Below, one piece after another: positions 25,801 to 39,157 of a stretch of DNA of 64,000 nt. The notes beneath the pieces were generated by a model that did not search any database, had not been told where the DNA came from, and worked only from the letters and a program-made list of their open reading frames with translations. The DNA lies in NCBI RefSeq assembly GCF_001659605.2, contig NC_035171.2, positions 8,165,873 to 8,229,872 on the forward strand, read 5' to 3'. Positions within the stretch are counted from its first letter, which is position 1. The number at the start of each line of letters is the position of its first letter. The stretch is from Manihot esculenta. Lineage: Eukaryota; Streptophyta; Magnoliopsida; Malpighiales; Euphorbiaceae. The translations under genes and the position numbers were made by a program.

Positions 25801-26429
25801 ATATATTTCATTAATATTTTGTTGTATTTTTTTAAAAGAAAAAGTAAATATCAATGCCAAATAAATAGTGGTACCAATTAAAATTTGGTCATAGAATGGT
25901 AATTAGGAAATTTTGAATTCATATGGAACCATTTGATATTAATTTAAGAAATTAATAAATTATTAAGATGGTTATCTGAAAAGGAAATTTTAATGATACA
26001 ATCAATACGTTTAGATAGAATAAAATTCTTAAAATTTTAATAATATTATTAATTTAATAGAAAATTTTAAAAAAATACAATAAATCACTCATTTATCATC
26101 GACTATAATTGTTAAACATTAATGATTTATTGAAATTATTGTGCAAGACTTAAATATCCCAGTCAATAAGTTTGAGTAGAATAAAATTCTCAAAATTCTT
26201 TTTATGTATAGTTGTCTTGATAGAAAATTTAAGTGAAATACGATATATCATTAAAAATATTGGCAACAACATGGTCCCAAAGTAATATTTTAAATTTATT
26301 CATAAAGTAAATTATTATTTAATTATTTTTAAAGTTTTATAAACCAAAATAAAATAAGTACATTGATCATTTAAGCACTATTATAAAAGGGAGGCATTTA
26401 GAGTTTAACTAAATAATGATATACCGAAG

Positions 26430-26720
26430 CAGAGATCGCCGGACTTAACAGTGCGGTCTTGAAAATTCAATGTCACTAAAATCAAATTCTTTTTGGAGTC
26501 ATATAAAAACCCTCACGTAAATTAAATTTATCGAGCAAATCCCTCGTTGGAGAAGACTAGAACATGCAAAATAGAAGTCGTCCACAATCGACAAGGAAAA
26601 TTATAGATAAAGTTAAATAAAAAATTATAAATCTAATACAACCACAAAATGTAAAAAATCACTAATCATAAAGTAATTCGATAAACTACAGGCGAAGTCG
26701 AAAACCTTAGACGACTAATG
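26430..26720. repeat. Conserved sub-block of the array, copy 1 (partner 30774-31040)
   Basis: Shares GAAGACTAGAACATGCAAAA and the following TAGAAG-CGTCCACAAT and GGCGAAGTCGAAAA-like words with 30774-31040. It stays recognisable better than the AT-rich parts of the units and lies about 0.4-1 kb upstream of the region that corresponds to the RLP start. Confidence 0.7.
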
Positions 26721-26873
26721 ATAATTTGCACAATATTAAAATAAAAAAAGAAAAAAGAAAAAATAAATAAAAAGTAGTCAATAAATTAAGTCGATAAATT
26801 AAGTCATTTGATGACAAAGTCTAAATTATTTCAAATCCGGAATTCCAAAATGGAAGTGCCTGTGGTCCATTTA

Positions 26874-26995
26874 TCACACCAAATTGCACTCCTTTCCATA
26901 TCACACCAAATTGCACTCCTTTCCATCTCTGTCTCTTCTATTTTCCTTTTCCATCTCTGTCTCTTCTATTTTCCTTTTCCATCTCTGTCTCACAC
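26874..26995. repeat. Short tandem repeats in a degenerate RLP-like leader
   Basis: Two adjacent units: ATCACACCAAATTGCACTCC with CTTTCCAT, twice; then TCTGTCTCTTCTATTTTCCT with TTTCCATC, two and a half times. The same ACACCAAATTGTACTCCTTT word occurs once at 21920 and once at 31173, upstream of the relic and the real exon 1. Confidence 0.8.
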
Positions 26996-29900
26996 CAAGT
27001 CCTCTTAAAAGTCCTTCATTAGATAAACTATTTTTTCTCTTAAATTATATTTTTAGATTTTTTTGTTGATTCCTTCTGTTTTTTTTTAAAAATTATTGTA
27101 AAGAATCTGTAAAGAGATTTTAAGTTTCTATTAATAAATTTAATTTTTTAAAAATTAATTTTATTTTATTGTAAATTTTAAAAATAAAATTAAGAATAGA
27201 AAAATTTTGAAAATAAAAATTCTTTAGATTTTACTTTTATTTTTCAATTTTATATATTCTAATTTTAGAATTCCTAATAAATTAAAAAATAATAAGTTTA
27301 CAAGTTTTACTACTAGTAATTAACAAGAAAAAAAAGAAAATAATTGTGAAGTTGATTATACTCATATATTTTTTTATACTAATATATTTTACAGTTATTC
27401 CATGTCTTGTGGGCCACTTAAATTGAAGTTGATTATGAAGTTTGGCCACTCAATGGTAAATTATTATTTAATTTAGATTCATTCATAAAGTAAATTATTA
27501 TTTAATTATTTTTTAAAACGAAAATGTTAAATTTGAACCTGAAAATATTTTTAAATATATTTCATTAATATATTTATTGCATTTTTTTAAGTAAATAAAA
27601 TTATAATTAAAGTTTGGTCATATAATGGTAATTAGAAAATTTTAAATGAATAATAGATCACATATACTGATTTATGAAATTATTAAATTATTGAGATGAT
27701 TATTTAAAAAGAAATTTAATAATTTCAGTTAATACGTTTGAATAAACTAAAATTCTTGAAATTTTATAATATTATTATTTTAATTAAAAATTTTAAGAGA
27801 ATATAATAAACTACTTATCTACCATTCCCATCAATACAATTACTTTCTTTTTTTCTAGTGGTTACAAAAACATCTCCTTCTAAACATCTTTAGTCACCTG
27901 CAATATATATAAAAAAAATTATTATAAAATATTTTTTAATTAATATATTTTAAATATAAATTATTTTTCACAAAAAATAAAATTTCAATCACTGAAATAA
28001 ATATTAATAATAATATATCAAATAATTTATAATTATAATATTTGGAGAGAGATAAAAGGTATGAAGAGACTAATAAAAATGATGATGAGACAGATTTTAA
28101 AAGGAAATTGAAAGAAAAAGAATTTATTATATACATTAATAGTTATTTTCTCGACCATAATTTTAAAAACATCACGGTCCGAAAAAATAAGTTTATAAAA
28201 ATTTAATAAAATTCTAAGTTTATTGCTATTTTTTTTAGCATTTTTTTTAATTGTTCTTGGCTTCTTATATTTTTTATAATAATATTCCATCTAAAATTAT
28301 ATTAATTTAATCCATTTTTCTTCCAATACTAGAAATAAAAATAAATTTATATAATTTTTTCAATTCTTAGAGTGTCGGTAACTGCATCCATCACTTCACC
28401 AACTTCACCATTTTAAGCATATGTAAATAATAATAATAAATAATAATATAAACTTTTCCACTTTAGTAAATAATAATAATAAATTTTTAATAGAATCGAT
28501 TGTTTTATTTTATGAAAAAAAATATTATTTAAATTTTTAGTTAATTTTTTAATTTTAAAAAATTATTAAAACATTTAAAAAATGCATTAAAATGTTATTG
28601 ATATTTAAAAAAGTTTACTAATTAATTCTTTCGTTTATTTTAACCATTAAATATTATAAAAAAAATCTAAAATGCTCCTAATATGAAAAAATTAATTAGT
28701 ATATATTTTAAAAATTTGAAGAATCAACTAATAATTTTTTTAAAATCATAAGAACTATTTAATAAAATATTTAATAGATAAAATTAATGAAAAAATTAAT
28801 TAATAGACTTATTAAAATAGTATAAATATTTTAATATATTTTTTAAATTAAAAAATTAATTAGTAACTCTTTCCATATTATAGAAATTGAATTGTAATTT
28901 TTCATTTATTAACGACACCCTATTATTACATTGGAAATTAGATCGTGACTTGGGCACATTAGATGGATTTTGAACGTCCTTTATCATGTTTTTCCTCTCT
29001 TATATGGAAAAAAAAAATCTCTTCATTGAATAAACTATTTTTTATAAATATATTTAAAACTTTTTATTAATTTTGAAAAATATTTTAAATTTTAAAAATA
29101 AAAATTAATTAAATTTTACTTTTATTTTTCTATTTTATATATTCTAATTTTAAAAGTACTAATAAATAAAAATATAAGAAGTTAACTAGTTTTACAACTA
29201 TTGATTGACAAGAAAAAAAAAAGGTTTTATACTCATATATATTTTACAGTTATTCCATGCATTATGAAACATAATTAACCTCATTTAGATTAAGACTTGC
29301 ATATAAGAACGTTCTGAATTTTCTCATATGAAATTGGGTGGACCACTTAAATTAAAGTTATTATGAATTTTGGCCATTGAAATAATTAGGATTTTTTGTT
29401 TTGAAATTTTGATGATATTACCAATTTGATTGGAAAGTTTGATAGATTACAACAAATCACTTGCCTACTATCAATGTAATATATTATTCTAATAGCTCAT
29501 AAAATATTTCTTTCTAAACGTTTTTAGTACGCCAAGAATTGTTCATACGTGAGAAAAATATCTTGTAACTTTTGTACTATATATGATGTGGCTATTTTTT
29601 ATATTTTTTTCAAAAAAAATTATATATAGTTTTGTACTATATACAAGATGTGCAGTTATTACAACCTAAAATTGTTTAAAATTATTTCAATGATAAATAA
29701 TAATAACATATATTAAATAGTTTAAAGCACTTTGAAATTAAAATAATATTATTAATTTTAATTTTTAGGCAAACTTGAACTCATCTTAATTTTTGGTAAC
29801 TTTTTAAATATATATCTTAATTTTTTTTTATTATGTCGAATTTGAGACTTGAAAATCGAGTGAGATGTTTTTAACTTGAACAGATTAAGCATTCTAAACT

Positions 29901-30773
29901 ATCTCTCAAACTAACTGACGTTTCGAATTTTTAAACTTGCATGTGTATCTGTTTCAATATGCTTTCTATAATAATAATAATTTACATTTATTCATAAAGT
30001 AAATTATTATTTAATTATTTTTTAAAATGAAAATATTAAATTTTAATATAAAAATATTTTTAAATATATTTCATTAATATATTTATTGCATTTAATTTAA
30101 AAAAAAAAGTAAATATCAATGCCAAATAAATAGTGGTAGTAATTAAAATTTTGAATGTATACCGAACCATATTTGATATTGATTTAAGAAATTAATAAAT
30201 TATTGAAATAGTTATCTGAAAAAGAAATTTTGATGATTCGGTCAATACGTTTAAATAAAATAAAATTTTTGAAAATTTAATATTATATTATCAATTTAAA
30301 TGGAAACTTTGAAAAAATACAATAAACCACTTATCTATCATTGACCTATATATGATGTGGTTGTTAAACATTAATGATTTATTGAAATTATTGTTTATAC
30401 AGGAAGACTTAAAATCCCCGTCAATAAGTTTGGGTAGAATAAAATTCTCAAAGATTTTATGATATATAAGTTGTTTTGATAAAAAATTTGAGAAAAATAT
30501 CACACATCACTAAAAATATAACAAACCACTGTATTTTGAAGTACAAAATATTGACAATAATATGATCCCAGAATAATATTTTAAATTTATTTATAAAGTA
30601 AATTATTATTTAATTATTTTTAAATTTCTATAAATGGAAATGTTAAAAAAAACTAAAATATCAATGTAAAATAAATAGCAATCCTAACTAAAGTATATGT
30701 ACTATCATATATACTCATAGTAAATTATCACTCATGAAAATATAAAATTTATTTTTTTATCAATTGGTTGTAG

Positions 30774-31040
30774 CGGTCTCGAGAGTTCAGTATTAGTGAA
30801 ATCGGATCCCTTTTAGGGTCATATAAAAATTCTCAAGCAAATCAAATTTATTGAACAAATTCCTCGTCAAAGAAGACTAGAACATGCAAAATAGAAGCCG
30901 TCCACAATTGGCGAGGAAAATTAGAAATAGAGATTAAAAAAAATAACTATAAATCTAATAAAATCACAAAATATAAAAAATCACCGATCACAAAATAACT
31001 CGCAAACTGTAAGCGAAGTCGAAAATTCTACCAAACTCAA
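30774..31040. repeat. Conserved sub-block of the array, copy 2
   Basis: Partner of 26430-26720; it lies about 0.8 kb upstream of the RLP2 start and so belongs to that gene's 5' flank. Confidence 0.7.
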
Positions 31041-31848
31041 TCTTGATAACTAATGATAATTTGCAAAAAAAAAATAAATAAAAAGAAGTCAATGAATCAA
31101 GTCATTTGATGGCAAAGTCTAAAACATTCCAAATCCTCAATTTCAAAGTGGAAGTGATTGTGGTCCACAATTCACACCAAATTGTACTCCTTTCCATTCC
31201 TTCTCTTCAAATCCATCTAGTATGGTTAAGTTTGAAATTAAACCATTAGTTCAATTAAATTCAATATGGAAATCAATTAATGACTTTTAACTCAATTTAA
31301 GATTGAAATTATAAGATGGCAATCCTAAACCTTTTCTCTCAAATTTTTATTGAAAATATTGAAATTAGCAATACAATTTGATATACTTCCAACTATGAAT
31401 TTAAAAAAAAATAAAAATTATATAAATTTAAATTGAATCAAAATTAAGCAGAAACCATTAAAAATTGATCTACAGCTTAGTTTAAAATATGAATTAATCA
31501 TCAAAGAAAGTTAATTCCATAGATAAAAAAGAAAAAAAAAGAATAGAGAGTAAGAACTCATTGATCAACTTTAAAAATGAATATGTTATTTTGCTTCAAA
31601 GGCTTATTTGATTTATTTTTTAAAATTTATTTAATATTTTTTGAAAAAATTTGATAATTTTATTTATTACACATTAAAAAATTAAAATAGCTTATTAATT
31701 AATTTATTGATCTAGACTTTAAAAGTTACCTTTTGTTAAAAAAAAAAATCCAATATTTGTCTATTAGGGATGTGATGGGAGACTAATAGAGTTATGAATG
31801 AATATAAATAAGGGGAAGGAGTGGTGGATGGGAGCATCGCATTTCCAA

Positions 31849-32263
31849 ATGGAGTTGGCTAACATAGCAAAGTGCTTATTGTTGGGTGTTGTGATTCTGT
31901 GGATTCAAATCCATGGAAACAAAGGTTGCTTTGAAGAAGAGAGATTGGCTCTCTTAGATTTCAAGGCATTTGTTGGATCAAATGGGTTTGACGCAGACTA
32001 TATTCTTCCTTCATGGATTGATGATCCAACCAGCAATTGTTGTCAATGGGAGCGTGTCATGTGCAACTCAACTACAGGTCACGTGATTGAACTCTCGCTC
32101 AACAATACACAACAATATGATATGGAGAGTTTTAGGGAGAGTTATTCATTTTATCATGATGAAAATATTTGGTATGTAAACTTGTCGATGTTTCAGCAAC
32201 TGAAAGAACTCAAAACTCTTAATTTATCCTACAATCATTTTTATTGTTCCATTGATGACCAAG
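31849..32263 (+). CDS. RLP2 exon 1: signal peptide, N-terminal cap, first LRR
   Basis: The frame is open from 31798; I prefer the Met at 31849 because it is followed at once by a signal peptide (AKCLLLGVVILWIQIHG), and because TATAAATA at 31803-31810 would suit a core promoter. Then CFEEERLALLDFK and the paired-Cys motif CCQWERVMC, typical for the LRRNT_2 cap, and LKELKTLNLSYN. It ends in phase 1 at CAAG|GTAATA. Alternative Met codons are at 31798 and 31828. Confidence 0.8.
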
Positions 32264-32473
32264 GTAATATACTATACTCTTCTAATTTTATTTTTATTTT
32301 CACTTTTCTATTTATTTTCTAAATATAAAAATATTTAGATATAATTTCTACTATTAATAACATGATATGAAAATGTCTAGGAATTATTATCTCAAATAAC
32401 ATGGAAGATGTATGATATGAAAACTTTGATTATTATGGTTTATATATATATATTAATTTCAAAACATATGCAG

Positions 32474-32629
32474 GTTGTGAAAGATTATCAAAACTGAAGA
32501 AGCTTGAAGTTTTAGACCTGACTTCGAATAGATTCAATAATATCATTTTATCATCGTTGGGGGCTCTTATATCATTGAAGACTTTGATTCTTAGCGACAA
32601 TAGAATGGAAGGTTCTTTTCCTATACAAG
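32474..32629 (+). CDS. RLP2 exon 2 (LRR pair)
   Basis: Acceptor GCAG at 32470-32473, donor CAAG|GTATGT at 32629. Reads KLEVLDLTSNRFNN and SLKTLILSDNRMEGSFPIQ; 156 nt, phase 1-1. Confidence 0.8.
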
Positions 32630-32996
32630 GTATGTTTGATCTTTAAAAATCATTCAATCTTAAAATCCAATTAAACTCACTCAACCATGCTCTCTGTTTT
32701 CAAGTTTTATTTCACATTTTTTTTTTTTCTGCTCCTACTGTAAGTGCTGTTTTTAATTATATAAACTATAGATAAACTTTAAATTCCTATAGATGAATTG
32801 CCTTTACATTTATAAAATAAATATTTTTTTATAAAAAATTAACTGGAATTGTCAAATGATAGTTCTGCAAAATCAAATTCAAATGTTTTTTAGACAACTT
32901 AGAATTATGGATTTGAAATTCAATGAATTGGGTTCTTGCAAGTGATTAATTAATTAATTGTGACATAAAATAACATACAAATTGTATGGTATACAG

Positions 32997-33065
32997 GTTT
33001 TCTAAAATTAAAGGAGTTGGATTTAAGTGTTAACAAATTCAATAATAGCATTTTATTATCATCTT
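32997..33065 (+). pseudogene. RLP2 dead exon (5' half of an LRR exon)
   Basis: Acceptor ATACAG at 32991-32996 and the reading LKLKELDLSVNKFNNSILL are intact, but after TCATCT a TAA follows and the sequence runs into intron-like DNA. No donor. The same join to intron-like AAAAATATTAAA is seen near 37360. Confidence 0.75.
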
Positions 33066-33926
33066 AAAAATATTAAATTTTATTAAATACTAAAAATATT
33101 TTGAAAAATTTTTTAAAAATAAAATGAAATTAAATTAAATATGGCTATTAATAGTCAATTATATGTTATTATAATGAAAAAAAGGCAATAATTTTAGAAC
33201 AACTAAAAGAAATATAAATAAAAATTATAAAATGAAAGGAATATATATTACATTTATATTAAAAAATATTGACATAATTAAAAAATACATATAATTAAAA
33301 ATACTCTAAATTTTTTTAAATATATTTTCTATATGTTATCATAAATATATAATTTTGGAATTACATGATATATATATATTCAGTGATTTTTTGTTAGATT
33401 AGAATTAAATAATAAAAAATAAATTATTATGTGAAAAATATTTTTTTAAAAAAAATATAAATTATTTTCCAGAAGCTCTAATTTAATATTTTTTTTATTT
33501 ATTTACATAAAATAAATAATGCGAAGCACGTTAATTTATTTATTTAAAATATAAAAATTTAAAATAAATTATTCGATTCATCTCATGTTATATATGTCTT
33601 ATTATATTAAGATATATTTAATAAATAATTTGTATATATAAATATTTTAATAAAATTATTCTTACAAATTGAATGTGTAATTTATATCAAAAAATAATAA
33701 AAATATTATATTTAGTATACTCTGGGCTAATATATATTATATTTTTAAATTAATTAAAAATTTTAATTAAGAAACCGTTTTATTAACAAAATAAAATTTG
33801 AGAGATAATTAAGATTACTTTTTATTTCAAGACATTTATTTTTTGGTAACTTAATTATGTGAAAGTAATTAATTAATTAATTAATTGTGTTATGAAATAA
33901 CATACATGTTGTTATATGATATACAG

Positions 33927-34064
33927 GCTTTCAAAGATTAGAGGAGTTGGACATTAGTGGGAATAGTTTCAATAATAGCATCTTATTATCATTGGCCGCT
34001 CGTCCATCACTCAACACTTTGATTCTCGCTTACAATTACATGGAAGGTTCATTTCCTAATCAAG
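33927..34064 (+). CDS. RLP2 LRR exon (block copy 1)
   Basis: Acceptor ATACAG at 33921-33926, donor CAAG|GTATAT. Reads RLEELDISGNSFNN and SLNTLILAYNYMEGSFPNQ; 138 nt, phase 1-1. Confidence 0.8.
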
Positions 34065-35026
34065 GTATATTTGATTATTGGAATTGTTTTCTTAGTTCCT
34101 TTTGTTTAAAGTGAAACAAATTATATATAAATTAATTATTATAGTACTATTTAATTTATTTTATTTTCAGTAAATCTCTTAAAATATCTCTTAATATTTA
34201 ATAAAATTTAATGTATTTAAAATGGATATAATTAAAAAATTAATAAAAAATTATATTTTTTAATATTTGTGTAAAAGCACATTAAAAAAAATTGAAACGG
34301 AGAGAATATATTTTTTTTCTTATTTACAATTTATATATTGACTATATGCGAGTCAGTAAAATAAAATATATTTTAAATAGGAGTGTTAAAATTTTCATTA
34401 TTTATTGTAAAAAAAATCTTCATCAAATTAATTAATACATTAGTTAATCTGATTTTTTTACTTGTTTGTACATTTTGATAAATTTTTTATTTTTATTTAA
34501 TTATTAAGAAAATAAACAGTAATCTATTGTTTATAATGCGAAGCACACTATTTTTTTATATATAAATTATGAAAATGATGATAAATTATTTAATTCACCT
34601 AAACTTAGATATGTGTTATTACACTTAACAAATATTTAATGAATAAATTATAAATATGAATATTTATAACTCATATTGGAAAATAATAAAAATGTTATAT
34701 TTATTATATTTTATGCATAATATATATTATATTTTTAAATTAAATAAAAAATTTAATTAAAATGCCATTTTATTGATAAAATAAAATTTGACAGATAATT
34801 AAAATTATTTTTTATCATTTAAATTACAGTTAATAATAAATTTAAATAAATATCACCGAAAATAATATAATAAATTCCTATATATATAATATTTATTAGG
34901 ATTGAATATATAAATAAGAAATATATATATGTATGACAATCAAACTATTAGATTAAATTGTAATTTTGATAAAAAAAATTTGATTTTTTTTTCATTACTC
35001 TTACTTAAATGCGGAATATTTTACGG

Positions 35027-35167
35027 GTTTTGAAAGATTGGAGAAGTTAGACATTAGTGGGAATAGATTCAATAAAAGCATATTATCATCATTGGGAGCT
35101 CTTACATCACTCAACACTTTAATTCTTAGGGAGATGTATGATATGAATGGTTCATTTCCTATCCAAG
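35027..35167 (+). CDS. RLP2 LRR exon with lost splice acceptor (block copy 1)
   Basis: Its twin at 38855 has TTTACAG|GTTTTG; here the same place reads TTTACGG|GTTTTG, so the AG acceptor is gone. Coding part is intact (LEKLDISGNRFNKSILSSLG) with donor CAAG|GTATGT; 141 nt. Skipping it would keep the frame. Confidence 0.75.
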
Positions 35168-35251
35168 GTATGTTTGATTAATCTTGGATTTGTTTTCCTT
35201 ACATTCATTATATTACAACATTCTATTTCATTCTACCACAATATTCTGCAG

Positions 35252-35326
35252 AATTAAAGAATTTGAAAAATTTAACATTCTTGGATATAAGTGTTAATAA
35301 TTTCAATGGCACCCTATCATTCAAAG
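35252..35326 (+). CDS. RLP2 short LRR exon (block copy 1)
   Basis: CTGCAG acceptor, AAAG|GTAAAC donor; 75 nt, ELKNLKNLTFLDISVNNFNG. Confidence 0.8.
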
Positions 35327-35860
35327 GTAAACTTTAAATCTCTTATTTATGTATTTATAAATTGATTTCTTTTAAAAAAAATAAATGAATTTCTCAAATG
35401 TTTTTATATATGATTTTACAAAATTATGTATAAACTAAAACATTTCTCTTCGTTATTATATATATTATGTATATACATAAATTCATATTTTGCATTAAAA
35501 TAATATAATTAAAATCAAATTTTAAGATAAATAAAATATAAATCATAATTTTATTAAAATATTTTTGAATAAAATAAGTGTTTAGCTAATAACTGAAGTT
35601 TATACTTAAAAAGAAAAGTATTTTTTTATATATATAATTGAGAAATATAATTTCCAGTGATATTTTGTTTTTGAATATTGTTCATCATCACTATTAATCT
35701 ATACGTTAAAATTTCAAATTAATATAAATATATAAAGCAGAGTAAATTAAAAATATTAAAATCGATGAATATTTATTATTTATTATGTGAATTAAAAAAA
35801 TACACATAATTAAAAATTACATAAAATTTTAAATTTATATTTCAAAGTTTTTTCTTACTA

Positions 35861-35934
35861 TCATTGGTTGCTTTTATATCACTTAAGACTTTAACTCTTG
35901 GCTACAATAGTATGAAAGATTTTTTCTTATACAA
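35861..35934 (+). pseudogene. RLP2 exon fragment (3' half, twin of exon 2)
   Basis: Reads FISLKTLTLGYNSMK and ends CAAG|GTATGTTTGATC like exon 2, and the intron after it repeats the intron after exon 2. The 5' half is missing: this is the junction of the internal tandem duplication. Confidence 0.8.
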
Positions 35935-36844
35935 GGTATGTTTGATCTTTAAAATCCAATTAAACTCACTCAACCATACTCTCTGTTTTCAAGTTTTTTC
36001 AGCTATTTATCCCGAATTTATGGATTGATAAAAAAGTCCAACATTTGTATTTTAATTCAATTCTTTTAATTTAATTAATCTGATATGGTATAATTTTAAT
36101 TAATCTGTAAATTTTTAAATTTGATAATCTATGTGGTAATTTGATAATTTAAATGGCATGCCATGTAAATTATTATTATTAATTTTTAATTGGCCAATTG
36201 ACCGAAAAAAGTCATTTGTATTAAAAATAATATATGTCAAAATAATATTATATATATGTATAATATTTATTATAATTGAATATATATAATTAAGAGATAT
36301 AAGAATATATAAAGTAGATAATTATAATTTGCTATGTGAGTTTTAAAAATTTTAAATATATTTTCAATGTTTTATCAAGTAACCTTGGAATTGTATGATA
36401 TAATAATGATTTTATTTTTTAAATTAAAATTAAATAATGAAAAATAAATTATTTTTTTAAAACATTTTAAAAAATATAAATTATTTTCATAAACAAACGA
36501 AGTTTTATTTTAATAATTATTTATTTATTTTAAATTTTAATATTTTTTATTTATTTGCACAAAATAAATAATGCAAAATAGAGCTATTTTTTTATTTAAA
36601 GTATGAAAATTTAAGACACATCATTCAATTCATCTCATTTTATATATACCGTATTATATTAAGATATATTTAATAAATAAATTATATATATAAATATTTT
36701 AATAGAATTATTCTTATAAATTTAATGTGTAACTCATATAAAAAATTAATAAAAATATTATATTGATTACACTCTAGGCATAATTTTTACAATTTAATTA
36801 TATAAAAGTGATTAATTAATTAATTGTGACTTAAAATTTAATTA

Positions 36845-36968
36845 GAGGAGTTGGATTTAAGTAGTAACAGTTTCAATAATAGCATCTTATCATCATTGGC
36901 TGCTCTTCCATCACTCAACACTTTGATTCTCAATTTCAATGACATGGAAGGTTCATTTCCTAATCAAG
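36845..36968 (+). pseudogene. RLP2 exon fragment (twin of the 33927 exon, 5' end deleted)
   Basis: Reads ELDLSSNSFNNSILSSLAAL and ends CAAG|GTATAT. A deletion removed the original acceptor and first codons; a cryptic TTAATTAG precedes it, which could still act as acceptor but in another phase. Confidence 0.7.
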
Positions 36969-38854
36969 GTATATTTGATTATTGAAATTATTTTATTCAC
37001 ACTTAAGTTTAATATATCACCTAATTAATGACTATTATTAGTTCCTTTTGTTTAAAGTGAAACAAATTAATTATTAAAATTCATCATAATATTACTATCT
37101 CATATTTTATTTTATTTTATTTATTAAAATCATGAGAAATTTCAAAAACTATTAACTCCTTTAGTTTAAAGTAAAACAAATTAGCCATTAAGGTTTGATT
37201 TTATTAATAAATGATAATTTCATCTTATTCTCAATTTTTTAAAATTATTCTTAAAATTTTATTTAATAAAATAAAACCGCTTTTATATTTAAATAAATGA
37301 AGTTTTTTACATATATTAAGGAAAATAGTTTTTTATATTAACTTTTCAAATTATCATCATCTTAAAAATATTAAATATTAAAATTTATTTTGAATTTTTT
37401 TAAAAATAACATAAAATTAAATAGAACTATAATAATCAATTTATATGTTATTATAATAAAAAAAATAAATAATAATTTTAAACGATTAAAAAAATAGATA
37501 AAAATTATAGAACGAATAGAGTATATATTATATTTATATTTAAAATATATACATATAATATGTCTAAATATAATAAATATAATTTTAATTACTGTTCTAA
37601 TTTTTAAGAATTTTTTTTGGAAATGCTTATGTTGTATATTATAAATACTCCATTCTTCTTATAATTTTTATCAATTTTTTTTAACTATCTCAAAATTATT
37701 TTTTTTAGACTATAGTAATATATAAATTAATTATTATAATTTTATTTAATTTTATCTTATTTTCAATAAATCTCTCAAAATATCTCTTAATATTTAATAA
37801 AATTTAATGTATTTAAAATGGATATAATTAAAAAGTTAATAAAAAAATTATATTTTTTTAATATGTGTGAAAAAATAAATTAAAAAAATTACAAAACAGA
37901 GTATATTTTTTTCTCATTTACAATTCATATACCTATTGAATATATATGAGTCTGTAAAAATAAAATACATTTTAAATAGGAATGTTAAAATTTTCATTAT
38001 TTATTGTAAAAATCTTCATCAAATTAATTAATACATTAGTTAATTTGATTTTTTTACTTGTTTTGTACACTTTGATAAATTTTTTATTTTTATTTAATTT
38101 TTAAGAAAATAAGCAGTAATCTATTGTTTATAATGCGGAGCATACTATTTTTTTTAGATTAGAATTAAATAATAAAAAATAAATTATTATGTAAAAAATA
38201 TTTTTTAAAAAATACAAATTATTTTCTAGAAACTCTAATTTGATAATTTTTTTACTCCTACAATTTTTGCCTATTTTTGTTTTCACACTTATTAAAAAAA
38301 AATTAAGATGAGTTATTCAATTCACCTCATTTTACCTATTTCTTTATTATATTAAGACATTTAATGAATAAATTATATATATAAATATTTTAATAGAGTT
38401 ATTCTTACAAATTTAATGCATAACTCATATTGAAAAATAATAAAAATATTATATTTATTATACTCTACACATAATATATATTATATTTTTAAATTAAATA
38501 AAAAAATTAATTAAAATGCCATTTTATTGATAAAATAAAATTTGAGAGATAATGAAAATTATTTTTTATCATTTAAATTACAATTAATAATAAATTTGAA
38601 TAAAGTGATCATCATATTAACTTTAATCATAATTTTATAAAATATTTTTTTAATCGAAAAAGTTTCAATAAAATTAAATATCACCTAAAATAATATAAGA
38701 AGTTACTATATATAATATTTATTAGGATTGAATATATAAATAAGATATATATATATGTATGATAATCAAAACTATTAGATTAAATTGTAATTTTGATAAA
38801 GAAAATTGACTTTTTTTTTTCATTACCCTTACTTGAATGCGGAATATTTTACAG

Positions 38855-38998
38855 GTTTTGAAAGATTAGAGAAGTTAGACATTAGTTGGAATAGATTCAA
38901 TAAAAGCATATTATCATCATTGGGAGCTCTTACATCACTCAACACTTTAATTCTTAATCACATGTATGATACAATGAATGGTTCATTCCCTATCCAAG
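38855..38998 (+). CDS. RLP2 LRR exon (block copy 2)
   Basis: Acceptor TTTTACAG, donor CAAG|GTATGT; 144 nt, LEKLDISWNRFNKSILSSLG; twin of 35027 but with a proper acceptor. Confidence 0.85.
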
Positions 38999-39082
38999 GT
39001 ATGTTTGATTAATTTTGAATTTATTTTTCTTACATTCATTATATTACAACATTCTGTTTCATTCTATCATAATACTCTGCAG

Positions 39083-39157
39083 AATTAAAGAATTTGAAGA
39101 ATTTAACATTATTGGATATAAGTGGTAACAGTTTCAATGGCACCCTATCATTTAAAG
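39083..39157 (+). CDS. RLP2 short LRR exon (block copy 2)
   Basis: CTGCAG acceptor, AAAG|GTAAAT donor; 75 nt, ELKNLKNLTLLDISGNSFNG; twin of 35252. A scrap of its end with the donor is repeated at about 39331-39365. Confidence 0.85.

Larger units (their letters stand above)
18061..31500. repeat. Array of diverged 1.7-2.7 kb units derived from the RLP 5' flank
   Basis: A marker motif, ACTTAAATTAAAGTGATTAT followed by GAAGTTTGGCC, recurs at about 18064, 20732, 23272 (partial), 25664, 27415 and 29345. Each is followed in the same order by shared AT-rich blocks, for example a GTAAATTATTTTTTAAATGG-like block and a GAATAAAATTCT-like block after CAATACGTTTAGAT. The last unit leads into RLP2 exon 1. 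Units carry many indels. No intact gene lies inside. They look like repeated tandem duplications of a promoter-proximal segment followed by long decay. Confidence 0.65.

Noticed and set aside
18061..31500. CRISPR-like or regular satellite array
   Set aside because: Units are kilobases long, diverged and unequal; this is eukaryotic DNA and no short regular repeat-spacer pattern exists.
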